Positions 56,221-64,000 of a DNA stretch of 64,000 nt are shown in pieces. The notes under the pieces were generated by a model. The model did not search any database, was not told the origin of the DNA, and saw only the letters and a program-made list of their open reading frames with translations. The position numbers and the translations under genes are program-made. The DNA is taken from NCBI GenBank assembly GCA_039111635.1, contig JBCAQO010000019.1, positions 62,001 to 126,000 of the forward strand, written 5' to 3'. Within the stretch, counting starts at the first letter, position 1. The number at the start of each line of letters is the position of its first letter. The DNA comes from Heterobasidion occidentale (Eukaryota; Basidiomycota; Agaricomycetes; Russulales; Bondarzewiaceae).

Positions 56221-57917
56221 ATGAACACGTTCACTGAGAGAAAGGCTTCATACAAACAACCACCCAATAGCATCACGGACAGGACGCTGTCACAGAATGT
56301 TCGACGTGCTAAAGTGAGTGTGCTCTCCAGAAAGGTGCCAATGAGCCCTGATGAACGGATTTCAGGCATTGGAAGAGCAAAAACGAGTGAGCCTACGCTC
56401 CTCGTTCTCTCTCTGAGTACATCCGATTGAACATCATGTCCTGCTTATTGTGCTCCCTTTGAATAGAGACGAGCGCAACGCATCGAATCTGAACGTCACA
56501 TTGATCTTTTCGCAGACCTTCACCTTGGACCTTCTGATGACGAAGTCGATATAAAGCGCCGAGGGCATCAATCCACTGCTGATGAGGATACGATCGTGCG
56601 AGAGGGTGTAGGCCAATTCGCCTCTCTACTCCAACCAGGACCCTCTGCCTCTGCACCAGAGCCTCAGTCGATGATATACCTGATGCATCCATGGAGGTTC
56701 CAAAGAAACAGAAAAAGAGAAAGGGGCACACGAAGGCACAGGCGCAGCCAAAGGTGAAGAAACCGAGCCCCTGGGCAGACAGGTGCATGTATGCGGAGCT
56801 TTTGGAGATGAAAGAGATGGAGTCGTGGGTCATGGAGAATGAGGGAGGAGAAGGACACGTCGACGGGCTGCCGGACGACTTACAGACAGGCTGGGTCGCC
56901 GTTGCGCCTGTTCCGGTGGGGAAGAGGTGTCTCGCGGTTTCTCATTTTGGAAGTGGTGTCGTGGGTGTCGGTATGGATCTATATTTTCATCGTCGTCTCG
57001 TTCTTTGTCACTTACTCATGTCGTGTCGGCTTAGTGCCTAACACGACCTTACGATCGAGGGTGCTTGGGAAGCCGCTCATGCCGAGGTTTCCCTCGCCCT
57101 TACCGTCTGACACGGTACTAGACTGCATCCTGGATCAAAACTGGAAAGTCAACGGCGTGATTCATGTGCTCGACGTGCTGAAGTGGAAGGGCCAAGATGT
57201 GGCAGATTGCGAAACGTCTTTCAGGTCGGTTCGAGTCTCACGTTACATGGGTATACGAAGAGTCAATGACAGCCGTCCCGATGTTCGGCGGTTCGTAGAT
57301 TCTGGTGGAGAGATACCCGCCTTTCTGAGCTTCCTCCTCCGCGACCACCGACAAACGTCACACCAACTGCGTCGACCAGCAACACATCAAGCGGCGTTGC
57401 AGAAGGATATCACTTCCCATACCCGACATCGTTTTTGCCCGTTTCGTATCACGTAGACACAACGGCTGCGAACCTTATATCCCATATCATACCCCTAGCG
57501 CGATCCCCTTACACTGTCAGCGTCTCGGTCCCAGTGTCTGCGCCGCATCCGCACAGCGAGGCTGCCATGGACGTGGAGACCACACAAGCGACAGTTCGGT
57601 CAATACAGACGAACGTCAAGTCGGATGGCCTATTGCTCTACGTTGCACAGGCGATATACGAACCAGGGACTAGCCCGTTGAGTAGCTGGGTGCCGATTGC
57701 TGGGCCCGACCAAGAGAATGGCAAAGTAGGTGAGTCCGGATTGGAGATGCCTGTCGATCAGGCAGAAATTGCTAGTCGAAGTCCATTGGATGTGTTCGAG
57801 AGGTTAGTCGCCCTGATAAGTGTGGCAGAGAGTAGTCTTGACATGATTTCCAGGCTCATCAAGAGACGAGTCACTACACAAACAGGAAGAGCGAGCGAAA
57901 TATCGATGCAGATGTAA
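56221..57917 (+). CDS. Snurportin-1 homologue (nuclear import adaptor for m3G-capped snRNPs)
   Basis: Binds the trimethylguanosine cap of spliceosomal snRNAs and, through an N-terminal importin-beta-binding helix, brings snRNPs into the nucleus. N-terminus: RKASYKQPPNSITDRTLSQN and an Arg/Lys-rich helix (KALEEQKRRRAQRIESERHI). Cap-binding part: GWVAVAPVPVGKRCLAVSHF, DTVLDCILDQNWKVNGVIHV, LDVLKWKGQDVADCETSFRF then WWRDTRL, and VKSDGLLLYVAQAIYEPGTS followed by PLSSWVP. These match the order of human snurportin-1 (DCIYNE ... YVLDVMCWRG ... DGLLFYHKQ). Introns at 56314-56365, 56387-56466, about 56971-57032 and about 57223-57299. The frame slips by one missing base near 56641-56663 (CCC or GCC), between ASAPEP and SVDDIPDASM. 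The remainder is intact. Confidence 0.87.
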
Positions 57918-58118
57918 TTTTCCATGTACTGGATAATTCAAATTGTACTTCTGCGGGATTGCAATCATCAAATTGTCATCTGTAGGTGCACTGTAATATA
58001 CAAGGATCATACACGATCATCACACGTGCTAACTCCACGTCGTTCCATTAGAACAGGCAAGTATTCCTTCTCTCACAGACTGTTAACGATCAACTTCAGC
58101 GTAGGACCACCATGTCTC

Positions 58119-60840
58119 TTACACAGAAAAGCGTTCCTGAGGAATGGCGAGACTATGAAAGACTGCGCATAGTATGTGGTTTACATCACTTACCCGAAGT
58201 CGGCTTCCTTTGATCTGAATCCACGGTACGATGAGGAAAAACAAGGCCGTCACGATGCTATAATTAAGAACATGATCCTAAGTGTGATGTTGTGACATTG
58301 ATACACTGAAATGGACTCACGCAGCCTCTACACCGAATGTCTGCAGTGCTCCATGCTTTGTAGCCCATGGGACTTGGAAGTATGCGACGCTGAAGCCTCC
58401 GAGCGTGCGCGCAAGGTTTACGAGTGCACTGATCTCTCCCTGCATGGTAGTCAGCAAAGGAGTGCCCTGGAAGATAAAAATTACGTGCCTTCCGCTTAGG
58501 GAAGCAGTCGTTACAGTAGGCATCTTGCCAATTATCCGTCAATATTCATCACAGTGAAGTAGCTTGGGTGGTACGCACAAACAGCGACAGTGTTGATCAT
58601 CACAGCAACCTCTGCGATTCCCCATCCCATCACAAGCGCACCAGGTGACAGATGCATCTGGAGAGATGCGCCTAGAACAACGAAACCGCAGACATACAAG
58701 GGTAGAGCAAGGTAGCATGTCCTATCCTCAAACGGTTAAGCAGGAAATAATGGCTCATTCAGACAATACGTACCATAGGCGACTTTCCGCTTCGAAAACA
58801 CCCCCATTGCGACGAATACTAACATTCATGATCCAATCGTTTAGGAATCGGCCAACTACTTCACCAATGAGCACAGCGACCTGCGTGAAACATGAGACAA
58901 GTGTCCAAAATAGATATGAAACAGTTACTGACAATGGGTGTGCCATAAGCGCCAGAGATGGCGAAGGGGCTGAACCCGAATCCTACTGGAGCAGGTTCTC
59001 CGAGGAAGACTGCATTGGTTACCTGGCAGCAGTGGCTTCAGTTGGACAGTCTGCTGGCAGTCTCATGTTACATACGTTGATTCCAATGCTGAATCCGAAC
59101 AAAAGGCCCTAAGTTGACGCGATTAATAGGAAGATGTGAACAAATCGAACAAAACTAACCTCGAAGACAAGTATACCAAGAAGGTGTGGGCGCCACACGA
59201 TATTGATGCATCCTGTTACTACATCTGTCCACGAAGACCGATATTTCGCCATTTTGAGGCCCGTGACCCCGACAAGAGTTTCAATGCGGTATCGAAGTCC
59301 AGAAGATGGGCGTGGAGGGATAGGCTTGACCGTTCGATCATACATACTGAATGATAACTCAGACGGCAGAAAGAGGATGGCTGAAAGATTCATACGTTTC
59401 TTCGCCAAAAAATACAATCAGGGCAAGCACTATGGCACCATAGATCGACCCAATTCCGTATGCCCACCGCCAGCTAAACATGTATGGTTAGAGAGAATGG
59501 TTATAGTTCAAATTGAGTGAGGTACCTTGCACGTGCAACTAAGAACCCAAACGCAAACGGCGACAAGAAAGGGGAAATGATGAACCCCATAGTCCATATG
59601 TTCAGCTGAGTACTTCAAGCGTGAACCTCATGGGCTGTGAGATGGGGTACTATGACTTTACCTTTCGAGCTTGCAGATGGAAAGGATAGATATCGGTGAC
59701 TATATATAGACCCTGATAACGATTTTAGAGCAAGCTCGAATAAACAAGGGTCTCCTTACTGTGACTTGCGGACAAGTGCTACATCGAATCAATCAATGAC
59801 ATGCAACGCAATTTTCAGCTAGGTCGACACGTACCCAAAGAATGCTGTCAAACATCGCATTGCTGAGATCAAAAATGAAATCAGAACAAGTTTGTCAACC
59901 GGAATTTTTACAGGCCGCTCACCCGTGAATGTATTGAGATTTGGTGCAAAAGTGCATCCGACAAGGAATCCAAGACATAACACCTGTTGCAAACATCTGA
60001 TGCATAACGAGAATAAGGCGACATCTCACATAACATACCTGCGTCCAGAAAAGCACAGGAAGACGACCAAAACGTCGCATAAGCATGACAGCAAATATAC
60101 TTCCCCATCCTGCATTCATACAATGGAACCGGTCAAGTCAGAACAATTGAGGATGGCATGCCCTCTCACCCAAAAGGAAGATACTCCAACTGACAGAAGT
60201 TCAACAAGATTCGTATATTGAAGACATAGATATTTATATTTTTACGCACTTTGAAGTCAAGTTGTTAATCACGCCCGTCGTCGTATTGAATTGCTCCGCT
60301 AACGCAAATATACCGGCAATACCTGAATAAATTTTGTGAATATACACATTACATGCAGCGAAGAAGCAATAAACCTATTCCAGAATCAAAATCTGGTACA
60401 ATGGCAGCCAGCGTAATGATGATCAATTGGATTGCCTTGCGACGGGAGCTCCACTGTCGTAATGTTATGTCAGAGGTCATTTGACGGGAGATGGACGCAA
60501 AGCGCTAGAGGCGGTCATTGAGCTCACGTTTTGAGGGTCTTCGGGGTCATCAGTAGGCTGAGGCCAAAGGACCTTAGACCCGTCCTTTGTGAGCTTCAAC
60601 TTCGATGCGACCTTCTCGCCAAATTCGATCCTAGCTTCGCTGTAGGTCCAGCAACATTAGAAATGGATATAGACAAGACACTGCAGAGTCTCACTTGGGA
60701 TCCACTACCAAACGGCCAGCACGATGCTCATGGTAAGAGAGCAGGTCGATTTCAGAGTCTACCGACGCCGACTCCTCAATCACAGACTTGTCCTTCTCTT
60801 GAACGCTAGTAGTGTCGACGGGGGGTTGACTTTGTGACAT
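58119..60840 (-). CDS. Major facilitator superfamily transporter (DHA1-like)
   Basis: Membrane transporter with a soluble N-terminus (MSQSQPPVDTTSVQEKDKSV, start at 60840) followed by a linker (VLWPQPTDDPEDPQN) and WSSRRKAIQLIIITLAAIV (first membrane helix). Then come WGSIFAVMLMRRFGRLPVLF, matching the loop 2-3 MFS signature, and the central loop with YDRTVKPIPPRPSSG. The C-terminal half includes ISGAYGTPIVAVLIGEVVGR, YVCGFVVLGASLQMHLSP, GEISALVNLARTLGGFSVAY and FGVEAAIVTGLF. The last intron (57 nt) joins IQIKGSRLR to ERFSV and TAA at 58119. About a dozen short introns. Substrate unknown; related fungal proteins export drugs, polyamines or organic acids. No break found. Confidence 0.85.
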
Positions 60841-61275
60841 AGTGGACTCTGGACGTGAAAAGAGACAAGCCCGGGAAGGGCAGAGGGCCGCCCGCATCTA
60901 TACCTTATGTATCCATCGGTTCTTTCCAGGGACGAAACCCCGTGGAGGTATGTAATGTCTTCTGTTGGATAATCGTGAGCGTCTTGTGATGAACTGGGTA
61001 GTCACCATTCAACACGGGTTGCGAGCCCGGCTGTGCGGCGCAAATTTAGAAGATCCACCCGGTGAACAATCTCGGATCACTTACTATAGTCGTCTCCATT
61101 CTGCCAGTGAGCAACACTGCGCGACTATCCATAGCTATTCTTCATTCGCTACTAAGCCAAGGGGTGAGAATAGGGTACAGGCGTGTGAAGTGCTGAGATG
61201 CTGGATTATGAGTGTATGTAACGCTCTACAAATATATGACCAAGATCAAAAAAATCATCGAAAGCGCACAAGCCA
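60841..61275. other. Intergenic between MATE and MFS genes
   Basis: Upstream region of the MFS gene and downstream region of the MATE gene. Contains short reading frames only, none convincing; no repeat recognised. Confidence 0.5.
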
Positions 61276-63899
61276 TCAAGAATGCGAAGACTGTTCAATG
61301 TCATGATGTCCTTGTTTGTCCATCGCTAAGCGATCCATGACTTTCCTCACTTCTACGTCCCAATCAGTGGCGAGGCACAGATGCACACCAACAACAGCAC
61401 AATAGACAAGCGATACTGTCAGGCCGATCCACAAACCTTGCAATTCCATACCGCATCTGAACGTGAGCCATAATCCAAAAGGAATCCCTGTTTACAAAGA
61501 CGATTGGTCAGGAAAAAAGAACACGTGGAGGTAAGATTGTTCCATACCAATCACATAGTATGCACTGCAGAATCCCACGGCGATAATTCGCCAGCGATCA
61601 AATTCAAATTCGACCATAAACAGAGTTAAATTCGTGCACGCACCTCAAGTTAAGCAAGGCACCTGTGAACTTTAGACCAAAAGAATGTCAATTATAGAAC
61701 CGTGTGACTTCACGAAGGCAAAACTTACTTGCTTCCCTCTAGCTCTCAGGACACCCCCAGTAACGGCGCTCAAAGCGTCAAAAACTTGGAATAGGGAAAC
61801 AAGGGGTAAGATGGATGCCACCAACGCGATGACAGCTGCGACAATCCATTGAGTGACATGAATAGAAGTGCAGATAAACAAGAGGACTCACCAGGATCGT
61901 TGTTAAATAGGTAGCCCCAAGAGTGTCTAAAGGCAAGGAAGATAGTGCTAGATAGGCAAAAACGATCAGCCTGCAGTAAGCTTCTCGTCGGTGAGAAGGC
62001 TGACCTGGAGATACCTGCGAGAACAAATGCAAGCAGCAAAGAGATTTGCGTGGCTAATGCTGCACGCTTCGTATTTTGTTCGCCCAGTAGATTCCCAATT
62101 CTATATAACCTCTGATGAACCCAGCATAGCGGACGGTGATGAAGGGTTATTTACCGCACGGAAGCTGCGACGCTCAGAGCAAACGGGGCTTGGAATGCGG
62201 TGGATGCTGATACTAAGAGGACTGACTGGGTGGCCAGCGCGACAGGACCAAGGCTGTGATCTCATAGATTAGTATTCTTGTATCACGGTTGAGTATCATC
62301 TACCCACAGACTAGCAGCAACTGTGACGAGTGAGAGATGAGTTATATATTTATCTTCATTTTGAAACAACGTACGACCAATAAGCTCCCAAGACCACCAC
62401 TCAGATGCAGTTTGACCTTGATAAATGGTTGAGAATAATACGCTCAAAGCAGAATAACAAGCGCTACTCACCAACCCCAGCAAGTCCCAACTGAACGAGT
62501 AAGCCCAGGTTCGTGAAACTGCGACGAGACAGAGGATGCCAGGCCGTTCGCGGGACAAACCAGACACCGTATACTATGGATACCAGAGAAACCAGATTAA
62601 ACGAGATTGCGGTCGCGATCGGAGCACCGATGAAGCCTAGAGCAATAGGCTTGGGTCCCCAGACTAAAAAACAGTATAAGAGATGGATCGGAATGCTAGG
62701 GACATCAAGGATCCACTTGCCAAGAAGATAGTTTAGAAGCGCATTGATGGGTGCAATTGCGGATATAACTCGGGTCGGGACAGCGAACAAGCCTGACGTT
62801 TGAAACATTCATGAATGAATTATACATGATATTTGTCGCGATTTGGTACCTTGAGACTGAAAATATCGACTAAGGAAGCTCGGGTTAGCAATGAATCCTG
62901 GAAAGTGAACTCAAAGAGCTCTCACCGAGATATGCAATTGAAAGCATAGGCGGGTAGACCGATCGAAACCCATTTGAGGTACACCGCCGCAAGGTGTGCG
63001 ACCTCCGGATCTTGTCTGAGACCAAGGAGAATCGATTCTGAGCTGAACCAGATAGCGAAGATTGGCTGGAGAGGATGATGTCAAGATTAACTGTGATGAA
63101 TGAACAGATGAATCATTCCAAACTTACGATAAGAGTGATACTCATGACAACGGCTATTATTCGGCGTTAGCTTCTAAACATAGCCCCAAAGACGTATGAA
63201 GAAACGGACCCATTCGCTGAGACCATAATCCTACGAGCTCAGGATGTGAAGATGTCCAGGCGCTGGGAAGCATGGTGTCCAAGGTGCTTGTAAACCCTTG
63301 AATGATACTGAAGCCTGACACACTTGCAGTCATGGATCCGAGCGTGGATGCTGCTAGAGCAGTCGTAGACAGATGTCCGAGTGAAACAACAGACGCAATG
63401 ACAAATGAATACTCGAGAACATGAGTTCTAAAGATGTTCATGTCAAATTGGTTATCGTAGGATTGGATGAGAACGGAACGAACCCGTAGACTGGCAAAGT
63501 ATACTTCATGAGGATACGCAGCTCCTCCCAGAATAAGCTGCGAGGCGTATGCTCTCCAGCTGCGCCTGGAAGATCGTCACTTTCTTCCTCAATTCGAGGC
63601 ACAAGGAGGGGCGTGAATTCGTTAGCAAGCGTGACTGGTGCAACAGAAGTGTCGGGGCGAGAAGCTATGGTCGGGTTCAAGGGACGGATGAAAGGCGTCG
63701 GAAAGCTGCTGCGACGCTGGTGGGTGAGAGAAGCATCGGAGGGTTCTCCAGCATCGTGATTGTTAGCTTCGACTTCTTCGTCGGATGCGATAGTATTGGT
63801 GTTTTCGTCCAGACCACGGGCAGCGGCATAGCGAGATAGGAGAGCATAATCTGAGGGAAGAGAGGAGGAAGTGGAATAGTGCATGTACGTCTGGGACAT
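61276..63899 (-). CDS. MATE-family (multidrug and toxic compound extrusion) transporter
   Basis: Secondary transporter that exports drugs or metabolites in exchange for cations. ATG at 63899 (MSQTYMHYSTSSSLPSDYAL) and an about 130-residue disordered N-terminus (FTPLLVPRIEEESDDLPGAA). First helices: ELRILMKYTLPVYG, VLEYSFVIASVVSLGHLSTT and LAASTLGSMTASVSGFSIIQ followed by GFTSTLDTMLPSA. The family motif LLGLRQDPEVAHLAAVYLKW follows, then GLFAVPTRVISAIAPINALL, ALGFIGAPIATAISFNLVSL and ASEWWSWELI. The C-terminal half has APFALSVAASVRIGNLLGEQ, VFDALSAVTGGVLRARGKQ and YYVIGIPFGLWLTF, ending at TGA 61276 (DIEQSSHS). Many short introns. An upstream in-frame Met (63947) would add 16 residues; the 63899 start is preferred because homologues normally begin near this point. 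Confidence 0.9.
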
Positions 63900-64000
63900 G
63901 GCGACAAGCAGGCTTGACCGTGGTCTCAGCCAAGGAGGAGATAGCAAGAAAAAGCAAAGAAAATTGCAGCTGTCAGGTCGGCTCCGACGAGCGCCTGCGG
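63900..64000. promoter_or_regulatory. 5' region of MATE gene, cut by window end
   Basis: About 100 bp upstream of the MATE start, CT-rich on the coding strand near 63945-63965. Nothing further can be said. Confidence 0.3.

Noticed and set aside
58119..64000. Possible secondary-metabolite cluster suggested by MFS and MATE transporters side by side
   Set aside because: No synthase, tailoring enzyme or cluster regulator nearby; the neighbours are a snurportin homologue and a transaldolase, so ordinary transporters are the simpler reading.
1..64000. tRNA or rRNA genes
   Set aside because: No tRNA A/B box pair with a cloverleaf and no rRNA sequence were recognised by eye; a tRNA search program was not available.

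Overview
This window is from a filamentous basidiomycete, most likely an agaricomycete and possibly a polypore. The evidence is gene-dense DNA with many 45-60 nt introns, a secreted GH51 arabinofuranosidase, and typical agaricomycete transposon families (chromovirus Ty3/Gypsy, Ty1/Copia, DUF659-type hAT, Helitron helicase, CACTA/Plavaka-like). There is no prokaryotic signature, CRISPR array or rRNA, and I found no tRNA.

Layout. (1) Bases 1-46,000 are almost solid transposable-element DNA. The first 7 kb hold a decayed multicopy zinc-finger gene on the minus strand and a decayed plus-strand partner. From about 7.6 to 28.9 kb lies one old Ty3/Gypsy element (here Gypsy-2, minus strand), cut by three later insertions. 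These are a 10.3-kb young chromovirus (Gypsy-1, 9375-19710, target duplication CAAGG), a solo LTR of a second family (LTR-B, 20349-21473, 4-bp duplication) and a hAT transposon (22403-26247, 8-bp duplication GGTTAGAG). From 29.1 to 31.6 kb is a dead Helitron helicase carrying a Gypsy-1-type solo LTR and truncated by a second LTR plus internal fragment. From 32.8 to 38.2 kb is a decayed CACTA/Plavaka-like transposase with a coiled-coil partner. From 38.7 to 45.1 kb is a complete Ty1/Copia element whose gag is split by a second LTR-B copy. That Copia sits inside an older LTR.

(2) Bases 46.4-64.0 kb hold six ordinary host genes: a GH51 alpha-L-arabinofuranosidase (+), a transaldolase-family enzyme (-), a large disordered conserved protein (+), a snurportin-1 homologue (+), an MFS transporter (-) and a MATE-family transporter (-). 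The GH51 gene and the transaldolase are convergent. The transaldolase and the disordered protein are divergent over a roughly 200-bp shared promoter.

The most interesting object is Gypsy-1. It has (a) a self-priming signature of the Tf1/sushi type: a 10-nt match between the predicted start of its transcript and a site 2 nt inside the 5' LTR; (b) a gag reading frame extended about 440 codons upstream, back to the LTR; (c) a gag/pol overlap in the -1 frame on a T-run; and (d) a separate gene between the integrase/chromodomain and the 3' LTR, with its own TATA box and a second CCHC zinc knuckle. Its LTRs are almost identical (3 substitutions and 4 single-base indels in 814 bp), yet its genes carry several nonsense codons explicable as transitions.

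Two window-wide patterns stand out. Older elements show CpG decay (CGA to TGA nonsense codons; CG to TG/CA between the two LTR-B copies), as expected from cytosine methylation. Three otherwise intact host genes contain four single-base deletions at or near C-runs, which look like long-read consensus errors rather than pseudogenes.
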